Assembly (NCBI RefSeq): GCF_042685105.1
Contig: NZ_JBHUMO010000001.1
Span: forward strand, 1 to 64,000
Direction of reading: 5' to 3'
Source: Enterococcus_G camelliae
GTDB taxonomy: Bacteria > Bacillota > Bacilli > Lactobacillales > Enterococcaceae
DNA length: 64,000 nucleotides
Shown here in pieces: positions 51,717 to 59,557 of the stretch (the stretch's first letter is position 1; every line of letters begins with the position of its first letter). A model generated the notes under the pieces. It ran no database searches. It had not been told where the DNA came from and saw only the letters and a list, made by a program, of their open reading frames with translations. The translations under genes were made by a program, and so were the position numbers.

Positions 51717-52034
51717 CTAATTAAGGCTTAATATAAGCGAATCCTTTCTGTTGCAGCTCAACGAGATCGACAACACCCGATGGAACAATTTGAACGGTAG
51801 TGGTAGAGCGTGGAAATCGATTTTTTGAACACGCAAAGCGTTTTGACAAGCATGAAGCTGAGCCGGTGTGGTGGCAAAGAAATCATAGAAATCTGCCAAT
51901 AAAAAACCTTGGACAGCTACACCATTGGCGACGACAACAATCGTTGCTTGAGGTTCTGCTACAAAAAAATTACGGACATTTGCTTGTAGTTCTGCCCATT
52001 TTTTTTGTTCATCGATGTGGAACACAACCTTCAT
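51717..52034 (-). pseudogene. DsrE-like protein with C-terminal frameshift
   Basis: From ATG 52034 (after AGGAGGTG) the frame codes for a DsrE/DsrF-like small protein (MKVVFHIDEQKKWAELQANVRN..., VVANGVAVQGF). At about 51800, just after DFHAL, the open frame changes to an unlikely ending (LPLPFKLFHR...). In the neighbouring frame the DNA reads TTTVQIVPSGVVDLVELQQ, then KGFAYIKP and a stop at 51721-51723, exactly the expected DsrE-type C-terminus. A single-base change near 51795-51805 therefore separates the halves: real mutation, sequencing error or, less likely, programmed shift. Confidence 0.78.
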
Positions 52035-52089
52035 TTTTAAACACCTCCTATCTATTAGTATAGGCGATTAATCGAAATAAAGAAAAATT

Positions 52090-52127
52090 CCAACTCTTTC
52101 TTCTTTGAAAAAGTTGGGTTTTTTTAT
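52090..52127. terminator. Hairpin with T-run
   Basis: CCAACTCTTTC (52090-52100) pairs with GAAAAAGTTGG, then TTTTTTT. It lies between the DsrE-like gene and the zinc operon, with no upstream + strand gene in the immediate vicinity. Confidence 0.55.
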
Positions 52128-52186
52128 TGACATTTAAAAGAGATACTGCTAAAGTCTTTCTGTTCAAATCGTAATAATTACGATTT
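52127..52186 (+). promoter_or_regulatory. Promoter and Zur box of zinc-starvation operon
   Basis: TTGACA (52127-52132) and TAAAGT (52150-52155) have a 17-base spacer. Downstream lies a near-perfect 21-bp palindrome (52166-52186) whose core TCGTAATAATTACGA fits the Firmicute Zur consensus. Zur bound to zinc would block the start of the following ribosomal-protein/AdcA operon. Confidence 0.9.
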
Positions 52187-52225
52187 ATTTAATGCAAAAC
52201 GAAACATGTGAAGGGAGCGTCATCT

Positions 52226-52495
52226 ATGGCTAAAAAATCGAAACAAGTCAAAGCCATGAAACAACAACAAATGATTGCAAGATATGCGGATCTTAGAGCA
52301 GAGCTAAAAGAAGCCAAAGATTATGAAGGATTAGCAAAATTACCAAAGAATGCTCATCCTAACCGTTACCGCAATCGCGATGCACTCGATGGTCGACCTC
52401 GAGGATATATGCGTAAGTTTGGGCTATCACGCATTCATTTTCGTGAATTAGCTTTGCAAGGAAAGATACCTGGAGTGAAGAAAGCCAGTTGGTAA
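52226..52495 (+). CDS. rpsN: Ribosomal protein S14, zinc-free paralogue
   Basis: An 89-residue S14 of the long, Cys-free type: no CXXC zinc ribbon, and the C-terminus RPRGYMRKFGLSRIHFRELALQG is typical. It replaces the zinc-binding S14 when zinc is scarce. ATG 52226 follows GAAGGGAGCG; the earlier 52208 start is unsupported. It is the first gene behind the Zur box. Confidence 0.95.
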   Translation: MAKKSKQVKAMKQQQMIARYADLRAELKEAKDYEGLAKLPKNAHPNRYRNRDALDGRPRGYMRKFGLSRIHFRELALQGKIPGVKKASW

Positions 52496-52513
52496 AATAA
52501 AGGAGGATGCAAA

Positions 52514-52681
52514 ATGGCAGTACCAGCACGTAAAACAAGTAAGGCAAAAAAAAGAGCGCGTCGGACGCACCAAGGAATCAAAGTGCCGAATCTTTCATTT
52601 GATTTAGCTTCTGGCGATTATCGAAGAAGTCATCATGTGTCTTTAAAGGGCTATTATAAAGGTCGTCAAGTAAAGGAGTAA
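52514..52681 (+). CDS. rpmF: Ribosomal protein L32, zinc-free paralogue
   Basis: A 55-residue L32 with the conserved start AVPARKTSKAKKRARRTH and no Cys residues, so the zinc knuckle is absent. ATG 52514 follows AAAGGAGGATGCAAA. It sits between S14 and an unrecognised gene of the same zinc-starvation operon. Confidence 0.93.
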   Translation: MAVPARKTSKAKKRARRTHQGIKVPNLSFDLASGDYRRSHHVSLKGYYKGRQVKE

Positions 52682-52686
52682 AGCCG

Positions 52687-53070
52687 ATGGAAATCATTTA
52701 TCCTCCATTAATTGAACAAGGAGCAGCTTTTTTTCATCCTCAGTCTTCCCAACCAATGGCTATGAAAGCAAATCTGTACCGACAATTTGTGAAGCGGGGA
52801 ATTTTAACAGAGACAGGTGAACCAACACAAACGGCTATTGATAAAGGCTGGGTTATCGATTTTTATGAAGCAGAGCATTTGAGCTTTGCGGAATTTTTAA
52901 CGTTGTATCCAGTTTTTAGTCAATATGATGAGACAGTTTTTAAACAAATTGATGGATTTTGGGAAGTCCCAGTTGATTTTAAAGAAGAATTGATCCGAGA
53001 AATGGGTGCCAAATCGTTTTCTTATGATGAACAGATTCAGCTCGAAGCGTATTTATCAGAGCGTACATAG
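52687..53070 (+). CDS. Unrecognised protein in the Zur operon
   Basis: A 127-residue acidic soluble protein without Cys and with one His-containing stretch (FFHPQSSQ, EAEHLSF). I do not recognise the family; RGILTETGEPTQTAIDKGWV resembles short phage-antirepressor-like segments only superficially. Placement between zinc-free L32 and L33, with start only five bases after the L32 stop, makes a zinc-starvation role likely: candidates are a ribosome-associated or metal-handling factor. Confidence 0.78.
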   Translation: MEIIYPPLIEQGAAFFHPQSSQPMAMKANLYRQFVKRGILTETGEPTQTAIDKGWVIDFYEAEHLSFAEFLTLYPVFSQYDETVFKQIDGFWEVPVDFKEELIREMGAKSFSYDEQIQLEAYLSERT

Positions 53071-53085
53071 AGAGGAAAAAAGTGA

Positions 53086-53235
53086 ATGAGACAATCAATT
53101 ATTTTAGAATGTGTGGAAACGGGTGAACGGTTATACTTAACGAGTAAAAATAAACGGAACAACCCTGAAAGATTAGAGTTAAAAAAATATTCACCGAAAT
53201 TGCGGCGAAGAGCCATTTTTCGTGAAGTGAAATAA
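53086..53235 (+). CDS. rpmG: Ribosomal protein L33, zinc-free paralogue
   Basis: A 49-residue L33 (MRQSIILECVETGERLYLTSKNKRN region, ending RAIFREVK). Only one Cys remains, so the zinc ribbon is gone, as in zinc-independent L33 forms. ATG 53086 follows AGAGGAAAAAAG. It belongs to the Zur-boxed operon. Confidence 0.94.
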   Translation: MRQSIILECVETGERLYLTSKNKRNNPERLELKKYSPKLRRRAIFREVK

Positions 53236-53245
53236 GGAGCGTCAC

Positions 53246-53365
53246 ATGGAAAAAACAGATTTATCAAGTGCGTATCGTCGTTTGAAAAGTCCAAATATCA
53301 AAACGAGGAAACGAGCGTTAAAAATAATTAAAACATACAAACGAACGAAAGCAGGCATTCGCTAG
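53246..53365 (+). CDS. Small basic protein (putative metal homeostasis protein)
   Basis: A 39-residue Lys/Arg-rich protein (MEKTDLSSAYRRLKSPNIKT, then KRALKIIKTYKRTKAGIR). Similar short proteins next to adcA/znuA in lactic acid bacteria are labelled putative metal homeostasis protein; their action is not known to me. ATG 53246 follows AAGGAGCGTC. It lies between L33 and adcA, so it is expressed under zinc starvation. Confidence 0.82.
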   Translation: MEKTDLSSAYRRLKSPNIKTRKRALKIIKTYKRTKAGIR

Positions 53366-53379
53366 AAAGTGAGGGAATC

Positions 53380-54915
53380 ATGAAAAAAAGTTGGAAATAT
53401 TTGGGATTAAGTATACTATCTTTAGGATTACTAGGAGCGTGTGGTACCGACAACAGCACACAGAAAACCGAAAAAACATCGGATAAATTATCGATTGTGA
53501 CAACATTTTACCCGATGTATGAATTTACGAAACAAATCGTAGGTGACGAGGCTGATGTGACATTGATGGTTCCTGCAGGTCAAGAACCACATGATTACGA
53601 ACCTTCAGCGAAAGATATCGCAAACATTCAATCCGCTGATGTTTTCGTTTATCACAATCCAAATATGGAAGGTTGGGTAGCCAAAGCTTCCAAGAGTTGG
53701 CAAAAAAATGCGCCACACATCATTGAAGGCACCAAAAATATGGTCTTATTGCCAGGAACAGAAGAAGAGGAAGGACATTCTCACAGTGAAGGAGAAGAAG
53801 GCCATTCACATGAATTGGATCCCCATACCTGGTTAGCGCCTAGTTTAGCCATGAAAGAAGTTGAATCAATTAAAGAACAATTGGTCAAACTCTATCCGAA
53901 AAAGGAATCTGTCTTTACATCGAATGCAGAAAAATACTTGACAAAATTAAAGGCGTTGGATGAAGAATATCAAACAACCTTAAGCAACGCAAAACAAAAA
54001 AGTTTTGTGACACAACATGCAGCATTTGGCTACCTAGCACTAGAATATGGACTAACACAAGTGCCGATTGCTGGATTATCGCCAGAACAAGAACCAAGTC
54101 CAACCAGATTAGCAGAACTAAAAACGTACGTTCAAGACAATGATATTCAATATATTTATTTTGAAGAAAATGCCAATGATAAAGTTGCGCGGACGTTGGC
54201 AAATGAAGCAAACGTTAAATTGTTGGTTTTGAACCCTCTTGAAAGCTTAACCAAAGAACAAATGAAAAACGGCGAAGATTATATTTCGGTAATGAAAGAA
54301 AACTTAGCTGCGTTGGAAAAAACCGTTTCAGTTGCAGGAAAAACAGTTCAACCTGAAACGACAACCGATTCACAACATACCGTAGCAAATGGCTATTTTG
54401 AAGATAAGGCAGTCAAAGATCGGACATTGAGCGATTATAAAGGTGATTGGCAGTCTGTATACCCCTTGTTGCAAGATGGCACCCTCGATCAAGTGTTTGA
54501 TTACAAAGCAAAAATAAATAAAGATATGACAGCGGCAGAATACAAAGCCTATTATGAAACAGGCTATAAGACAGATGTGAATCAAATTATCATCAAAGAC
54601 AACACGATGGATTTTGTTGTGAATGGAGAGCATCATAAATATACTTATGAATACAAAGGATACAAAATATTGAATTATAAAAAAGGCAATCGCGGGGTTC
54701 GCTATTTATTCGAAGCGACAGATGCGAATGCAGGTAACTATAAATACGTTCAATTTAGCGACCATAATATCGCTCCTGTGAAAACGAGCCACTTCCATAT
54801 TTTCTTTGGTGGAGAAAGCCAAGAAAAACTACTCGATGAAATGGACAACTGGCCAACCTATTATCCAAGCAGTGATTCAAAACTAGAGGTAGCTCAAGAA
54901 ATGATGGCTCACTAA
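53380..54915 (+). CDS. adcA: Zinc-binding lipoprotein AdcA with ZinT domain
   Basis: A 511-residue zinc ABC-transporter binding lipoprotein. A lipobox signal (LGLLGAC, Cys at about residue 21) is followed by a cluster A-I metal-binding domain (about 35-310) with a His/Glu-rich loop (EEGHSHSEGEEGHSHELDPHTW), and a C-terminal ZinT domain (about 330-511; DRTLSDYKGDWQSVYPLLQDG, and SHFHIFFGGESQEKL). It captures extracellular zinc; the permease and ATPase are not in this window. ATG 53380 follows GAAAGTGAGGGAATC. It ends the Zur operon. Confidence 0.96.
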   Translation: MKKSWKYLGLSILSLGLLGACGTDNSTQKTEKTSDKLSIVTTFYPMYEFTKQIVGDEADVTLMVPAGQEPHDYEPSAKDIANIQSADVFVYHNPNMEGWVAKASKSWQKNAPHIIEGTKNMVLLPGTEEEEGHSHSEGEEGHSHELDPHTWLAPSLAMKEVESIKEQLVKLYPKKESVFTSNAEKYLTKLKALDEEYQTTLSNAKQKSFVTQHAAFGYLALEYGLTQVPIAGLSPEQEPSPTRLAELKTYVQDNDIQYIYFEENANDKVARTLANEANVKLLVLNPLESLTKEQMKNGEDYISVMKENLAALEKTVSVAGKTVQPETTTDSQHTVANGYFEDKAVKDRTLSDYKGDWQSVYPLLQDGTLDQVFDYKAKINKDMTAAEYKAYYETGYKTDVNQIIIKDNTMDFVVNGEHHKYTYEYKGYKILNYKKGNRGVRYLFEATDANAGNYKYVQFSDHNIAPVKTSHFHIFFGGESQEKLLDEMDNWPTYYPSSDSKLEVAQEMMAH

Positions 54916-55022
54916 TATCCTTGTCCTATAGGTAGAAAATTATCCTTTTCTGCAAAAGCCGTGCTACAATAAAATGAAGTTGCGCTGGCTACTTGCTATA
55001 AGAAAAGGAGGGATGATGACAG

Positions 55023-55847
55023 ATGTCAATCATTGATCAGTTATTTGTTGATTATGCAAATTTTTCGGCTGTCGAGACGAAAATTGCTGATTATATTGTA
55101 CAGCATCCGCAAAAAATACCGAATATGACAATCGCTGAATTAGCGGAAGAAAGTCAGGTTAGTGAAGCTTCAATTAGTCGGTTTTGCCGAAAGTTGAATT
55201 TAGTCGGCTTTCACGCATTGAAAATCGAGATGGCACAGGTTACGTTGCCTAAAACAGACAACAAAGGGAATTTGAGCGCATATCAGCAGCGATTGGCACA
55301 TATTCAAACCAATAAACTAGCTGAAGTTGAACAAACCTTTCAACAATTGTCGGAAGAAACGGTGACGTTGGTTTTAGAAAAATTTCGTACGGCTTCGCGA
55401 ATTGTGTTTTTGGCCTATGGAAACACAATTCCAGTGGCAATGGATGCAGCCTATCGCTTTAATCAAATTGGTATCTCTGCAAGTGCATTTGATATTTGGG
55501 ATACGGCTGCAGCTTATTTGCTAACAATGACTCCGGATGATCTGGTTGTCATTATTTCAAACTCTGGAGAAACCCGTCCGTTAATTCAAGCCGCCCGTTA
55601 TTGCCAAGAGCAGCAATTGTTTCTTATTGCATTAACCAATAATCGACAATCACCTATTGCTACCTTAGCAAATCTTCATATTACGACAGCGACGCGTGAA
55701 CGTTTGTTCCAAAAAGACTATTATTTTTCACGTATTTCAGCCATGCTAGTGATGGAGACGTTTTTCCTTTTGTTAGCATTTGAAGACCCAAATCGTTTAG
55801 AGTCTATCCGTCGCCACGAACAAATGATTTCAGATAGCAAAATTTAA
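55023..55847 (+). CDS. MurR/RpiR family transcriptional regulator
   Basis: A 274-residue RpiR regulator: HTH_6 (AELAEESQVSEASISRFCRKLNLVGFHALK) and a SIS domain (about 120-250; IVFLAYGNTIPVAMDAAYRFNQIG, and VIISNSGETRPLIQAA). ATG 55023 follows AAGGAGGGATGATGACAG. It ends in a terminator (55941-55970) and lies upstream of an rpiA-like operon whose promoter contains a perfect inverted repeat of TGAAATTTAATTT, its likely site. Confidence 0.92.
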   Translation: MSIIDQLFVDYANFSAVETKIADYIVQHPQKIPNMTIAELAEESQVSEASISRFCRKLNLVGFHALKIEMAQVTLPKTDNKGNLSAYQQRLAHIQTNKLAEVEQTFQQLSEETVTLVLEKFRTASRIVFLAYGNTIPVAMDAAYRFNQIGISASAFDIWDTAAAYLLTMTPDDLVVIISNSGETRPLIQAARYCQEQQLFLIALTNNRQSPIATLANLHITTATRERLFQKDYYFSRISAMLVMETFFLLLAFEDPNRLESIRRHEQMISDSKI

Positions 55848-55940
55848 TTTCAAAAAAGCTAGCTTTTTAGATTTTGTGTCAAACAGCTGAAAATGCAAGA
55901 AATCGTATCAAAAATAGTGTCGTTTTTGCATAAATTTTGA

Positions 55941-55972
55941 AAAAGAGAGTGCTTCTGCGCTCTCTTTTTTGC
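55941..55972 (+). terminator. Terminator of RpiR gene
   Basis: AAAAGAGAGTGC (55941-55952), loop TTCT, GCGCTCTCTTTT (55957-55968), then more T. Confidence 0.88.
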
Positions 55973-55978
55973 TACTTT

Positions 55979-56230
55979 GTAACTTTCATCAAGTGATCCT
56001 TTCCTTCAAGTTTTTGATTTGAATAAAACAGCTAAAAAACGCAAACGTGGCGACCGAAATAGTTCATCGTTTTATCTAGCAACACTGTGGATGACAAAAA
56101 ATGGGCTTTTTTTAGAAGGCAAGAAACGAGGGTATTTTTTTCGATTCATCGGAAATGTATCGCTATGAATTTTCCCAGAAGCTTCGGTTGTTGATCTAAT
56201 ATTGGAGACTCTTCAGAAAATAAATGGTTT
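55979..56230. other. Long intergenic stretch, no gene seen
   Basis: About 250 bases between the RpiR terminator and the rpiA promoter. A short open frame (LNKTAKKRKRGDRNSSSFYL, running on to a stop near 56166) exists but has no ribosome site and no recognisable family. I see no tRNA, riboswitch or repeat here. Confidence 0.4.
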
Positions 56231-56234
56231 CTTT

Positions 56235-56281
56235 TTGACGAAATTAAATTTCATATATATAATGAATATGAAATTTAATTT
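56235..56281 (+). promoter_or_regulatory. Promoter wrapped in a 15-bp inverted repeat (RpiR operator)
   Basis: TTGACG (56235-56240) and TATAAT (56258-56263) have a 17-base spacer. AAATTAAATTTCATA (56241-56255) and its perfect complement (56267-56281) flank the -10. GAAATT-containing repeats are typical RpiR-family sites, so a repressor bound here would occlude the promoter. Confidence 0.85.
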
Positions 56282-56307
56282 AAAAATTGTTGATTGGAGG
56301 CATAAGC

Positions 56308-56970
56308 ATGAAGAAAAGATGTGCCGGCTACGCACTCGACTATATTAAACCCAAAATGATGATTGGTTTAGGTGGTGGGAGCACGATTGCCTATTTGGTG
56401 GCGTTACTTCGTGAAAAACAAATGGAGATAACGATTGTCACTCCTTCTGTTCAAACAGCACAGCGTTGCCGTGAAGCAGGCCTACATGTGGTACCAATGA
56501 ACGAGGTTTTTCATGTGGATGTTGCATTTGATGGCTGTGATGAAGTAGATGAGCAGTTAAACGCATTGAAAAGTGGTGGAGGGATTCACACAAAAGAAAA
56601 AATAATCGCGACAATGGCCGATGATTACATTTTATTAGTGGATGAATCAAAGGTTTCTCAAAAATTGACGTTTAAGGTTCCTTTGGTCCTAGAAGTTCTT
56701 CCTGAAGCACAAACAAAAATTAAAAAGGAAGTCCGTCGGTTAGGACATGAAATTATTGAGCGAATGAGTCAAACAAGTGATGGCTATACTTACACCGCCA
56801 ATGGCAATTTGCTTATGGAGGTAACATTGAGGAGCGCAATCACCACTCAAGAAGTGTTGCAACAATTTTCAACGATGGTTGGTGTTGTGGAGACTTCTCT
56901 ATTTTCTCAAATAGTAACCAAGGCAATTGTTGCAACGGCGGATGGGAAACGAATCATCGAAAGGGGTTAG
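56308..56970 (+). CDS. Ribose-5-phosphate isomerase A-like protein
   Basis: A 220-residue RpiA-family protein. The phosphate-binding GLGGGSTIAYLV, DVAFDGCDEVD and LKSGGGIHTKEKIIA correspond to RpiA motifs (GLGTGSTA, DGADEVD, KGGGGALLREK), but several usual residues are changed (Cys for Ala in DGCDEVD, GI for GAL). It is probably an isomerase of a pentose- or hexose-phosphate variant rather than the housekeeping enzyme. ATG 56308 follows TTGGAGGCATAAGC. It is followed five bases later by an oxidoreductase under the same RpiR operator. Confidence 0.82.
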   Translation: MKKRCAGYALDYIKPKMMIGLGGGSTIAYLVALLREKQMEITIVTPSVQTAQRCREAGLHVVPMNEVFHVDVAFDGCDEVDEQLNALKSGGGIHTKEKIIATMADDYILLVDESKVSQKLTFKVPLVLEVLPEAQTKIKKEVRRLGHEIIERMSQTSDGYTYTANGNLLMEVTLRSAITTQEVLQQFSTMVGVVETSLFSQIVTKAIVATADGKRIIERG

Positions 56971-56974
56971 AGAA

Positions 56975-57943
56975 ATGACCTATCAATGGGGAATAATTGG
57001 AACTGGTGTAATTGCCAACGAAATGGCAGCAGCTTTGCGGGAATCGGGACGGACAATTTATGGTGTTACTAGTGGAAAAATAGAACATGCGCAAGCCTTT
57101 GCTGAACGTCACCATGTTCAGCAAGTGTTTACGACCTATGAGGGGTTGTTAGCGGATGCGAAGGTGGATGTTGTTTATATCGCTACTCCACACAATTTGC
57201 ATTACCAAATGATTCGCCAAGCATTGCTTGCAGGGAAACATGTTTTTTGTGAAAAAGCTATTACAGTGAATGCGCACCAGCTGGAAGAATGTGTCGCGTT
57301 GGCGAAAGAACGCAATTTAGTTTTGTCGGATGGCGTGACGCTTTTTCATATGCCATTGTATAAGAAATTGGCTTATATCGTAGCAAGTGGTAAATTAGGT
57401 GCGGTGAAAATGATTCAGGTCAATTTCGGAAGTTGCAAGGAATATGATGTAACCAACCGTTTTTTCTCAAAAGAATTGGCAGGGGGCGCATTATTAGACA
57501 TTGGGGTATATGCTGTTTCCTTTGCACGGTTTTTCATGACAAGCAAGCCCAATGTTGTATTGACGACAGCGAATTATTTTGAAACAGGTGTCGATGAAAC
57601 CTCAGGTATTTTGCTGAAAAATGACGTAGGTGAAATGGCTGTTATCGCACTAACCATGCGAGCAAAACAACCCAAGCGCGGTGTGATTGCTTGTGAAAAA
57701 GGCTTTATTGAAATCACCAACTATCCTCGTGCAGAAAAAGCGACCATTACGTATACTGACACTGGAAAGGTAGAGACAGTGACGAGTGGTGATACAACTA
57801 AAGCCTTGCAATATGAAATTCAAGATATGGAAGACTATCTAACCAATCAATCTGGGGAAGATAATCTGACAATGATCCGCGATGTTATGGACACCTTAAC
57901 AAGTATTCGTTCACAATGGGGATTGGTCTATCCATTCGAATAA
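56975..57943 (+). CDS. Gfo/Idh/MocA family oxidoreductase
   Basis: A 322-residue NAD(P)-dependent oxidoreductase: Rossmann motif WGIIGTGVIANEMAAAL, EKA in place of the classical EKP (CEKAITVNAHQLEECV), and GGALLDIGVYAVSFARFF in the substrate domain. The EKA variant occurs in dehydrogenases of this large family. With the rpiA-like gene it forms an operon for conversion of an unidentified sugar. ATG 56975 follows AAAGGGGTTAGAGAA; the longer frame from 56927 lies inside the rpiA gene. Confidence 0.9.
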   Translation: MTYQWGIIGTGVIANEMAAALRESGRTIYGVTSGKIEHAQAFAERHHVQQVFTTYEGLLADAKVDVVYIATPHNLHYQMIRQALLAGKHVFCEKAITVNAHQLEECVALAKERNLVLSDGVTLFHMPLYKKLAYIVASGKLGAVKMIQVNFGSCKEYDVTNRFFSKELAGGALLDIGVYAVSFARFFMTSKPNVVLTTANYFETGVDETSGILLKNDVGEMAVIALTMRAKQPKRGVIACEKGFIEITNYPRAEKATITYTDTGKVETVTSGDTTKALQYEIQDMEDYLTNQSGEDNLTMIRDVMDTLTSIRSQWGLVYPFE

Positions 57944-57974
57944 ATGCTTTTTTTCAGAACATTCTGTCAGAAAC

Positions 57975-58002
57975 TTGACAAATTACTTCAACGTGATATG
58001 AT
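57975..58002 (+). promoter_or_regulatory. Promoter of T-box transcript
   Basis: TTGACA (57975-57980) and TATGAT (57997-58002), 16-base spacer. Confidence 0.75.
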
Positions 58003-58008
58003 GCAATC

Positions 58009-58278
58009 AATTAGAAATAGTCTCATTCTTTGAGAAGGAGAGTAATTTGCTTTTTGAGAGTAGAGAGATACTGCTTGGTGGAAAGTATCGGATAAGAGCA
58101 AATGAAAATGGCCTTTGAGAATCTCTTGGCGATAGGTAGTTAAGAGCGGATCTTCTCCGTTAGCAGATGACCTGATGTCAATCAGGAAAAAGTGGGGAAA
58201 TGATTGTTCCCAATAAAGGTGGTACCACGAGTGTTCGTCCTTTGATAGCCAGTTGTTGGTTATCAGAGGACTTTTTTA
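58009..58278 (+). promoter_or_regulatory. T-box riboswitch, methionine specifier
   Basis: The leader carries a T-box motif AAAGGTGGTACCACG at 58215-58229 and a terminator (GTCCTTTGATA near 58237 with TTATCAGAGGAC before 58272, then TTTTTT). Stem I includes TTTGCT/AGCAAA and an apical GATACT/AAGTATC helix; the predicted specifier loop reads GAAA-ATG-G with ATG at 58108-58110, the methionine codon. Uncharged tRNA-Met would favour the antiterminator and turn on the downstream MetE-like gene. Confidence 0.9.
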
Positions 58279-58304
58279 TTTTTAGAAAAGGATAGGTGGA
58301 AAAC

Positions 58305-59435
58305 ATGACAAATGAAACGAAACCATTTCGTGTGGATCATGTCGGTAGTTTTTTACGACCACAACGATTGAAAGATGCGCGGGACGCATTTGCAAAAGGA
58401 AAAATTGATGCGCAGGCGCTCCGTTCAGTAGAAGATGAGGAAATTCGCGAACTTATCTTAAAACAAAAACAAGTAGGCTTAAAAGGGATTACCGATGGTG
58501 AATTTCGCAGAGGTTTTTGGCATATTGATTTTTTGGAACACCTAAACGGAGTAGAAGGCTATGTTCCAGAACAAGGATACAATCAGCAATTTCATGGCAA
58601 AGCAGCACCATCTTACAACATTCGGTTAGTAGGAAAACTTTCTTTTCCAGAAACACATCCGTTTCTACGAGATTTTGACTTTCTCAACGAGGCAGTGGGA
58701 CAAGCAGCAGATTGTGTAGCGAAGGCAACAATTCCTAGTCCAACGATGATTTTGCGTCAGGAAATCTTGGCCAATGATGGCTCTTCAAAATTGGCAGAGA
58801 TTTACCCAGATGTCACTGAGTTTTATCACGATTTAGCACAAACGTATCATGATGCAGTACAAGCTTTTTATGAGCATGGGTGTCGCTATCTTCAATTTGA
58901 TGATACAAACTGGGCTTTTTTAGCTGACGCGACAAAGCGGGAGTCATTACGAGAAAAGGGCTTGAATCCTGATGAAATTGCGCAAATCTGTACCCAGATT
59001 ATTAATGATGCTTTGCAAGACAAACCAGCAGATTTGACCATTACCACTCATATTTGTCGAGGAAACCATGCTTCATCTTGGCTATTTTCCGGCGGATACG
59101 AACCAATTGCCAAAGAACTATTTGCCACAAACTACGATGGTTTCTTTTTAGAATATGATTCTGAACGGGCAGGGGATTTTGCACCGTTACGTTACTGGCA
59201 AAATCCGCAAAGTCGTGTTGTTTTAGGCTTAATTACATCAAAATTTCCAGAGTTGGAAGATCGAAATGCCGTTGAAGCCCGCATCCAAGAAGCCACCGAA
59301 TATGTTCCACTTGAGAATCTGTGCATTAGTCCGCAATGCGGATTTGCTTCAACAGAAGAAGGAAATAAACTGACCGAAGAACAACAATGGGCCAAGATTA
59401 CGTTGTTGCAAGAAATTGCTCATGATACTTGGTAA
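58305..59435 (+). CDS. MetE-like methyltransferase (C-terminal domain type)
   Basis: A 376-residue protein resembling the catalytic half of cobalamin-independent methionine synthase (YxjG/YxjH type). FRVDHVGSFLRP opens it; zinc-site signatures are THICRGNHAS and, near the end, SPQCGFASTEEGN. It should transfer a methyl group to homocysteine or a related thiol in the cytoplasm. ATG 58305 follows GATAGGTGGAAAAC; the 58296 start would be one codon set longer without support. Control by a Met T-box fits a methionine-supply function. Confidence 0.92.
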   Translation: MTNETKPFRVDHVGSFLRPQRLKDARDAFAKGKIDAQALRSVEDEEIRELILKQKQVGLKGITDGEFRRGFWHIDFLEHLNGVEGYVPEQGYNQQFHGKAAPSYNIRLVGKLSFPETHPFLRDFDFLNEAVGQAADCVAKATIPSPTMILRQEILANDGSSKLAEIYPDVTEFYHDLAQTYHDAVQAFYEHGCRYLQFDDTNWAFLADATKRESLREKGLNPDEIAQICTQIINDALQDKPADLTITTHICRGNHASSWLFSGGYEPIAKELFATNYDGFFLEYDSERAGDFAPLRYWQNPQSRVVLGLITSKFPELEDRNAVEARIQEATEYVPLENLCISPQCGFASTEEGNKLTEEQQWAKITLLQEIAHDTW

Positions 59436-59463
59436 TAAAGTGAGTGTTCGATAGAGGGCAATA

Positions 59464-59552
59464 AAAAAGAGTCTCCGATTCATCAGAAACTCGGCCGTTA
59501 GCAAAATGCTGGCAGGCTGATGGTTGATGAATATCGGGAGACTCTTTTTGGT
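59464..59552. terminator. Long bidirectional terminator
   Basis: AAAAAGAGTCTCC...TCATCA (59464-59485) pairs with TGATGA...GGGAGACTCTTTTT (59525-59549), between convergent genes. Confidence 0.8.
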
Positions 59553-59557
59553 TCGGC

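Noticed and set aside
56011..56166. Short frame LNKTAKKRKRGDRNSSSF in the spacer before the rpiA-like operon
   Set aside because: Starts at an unsupported TTG without ribosome site, no recognisable family; likely chance.
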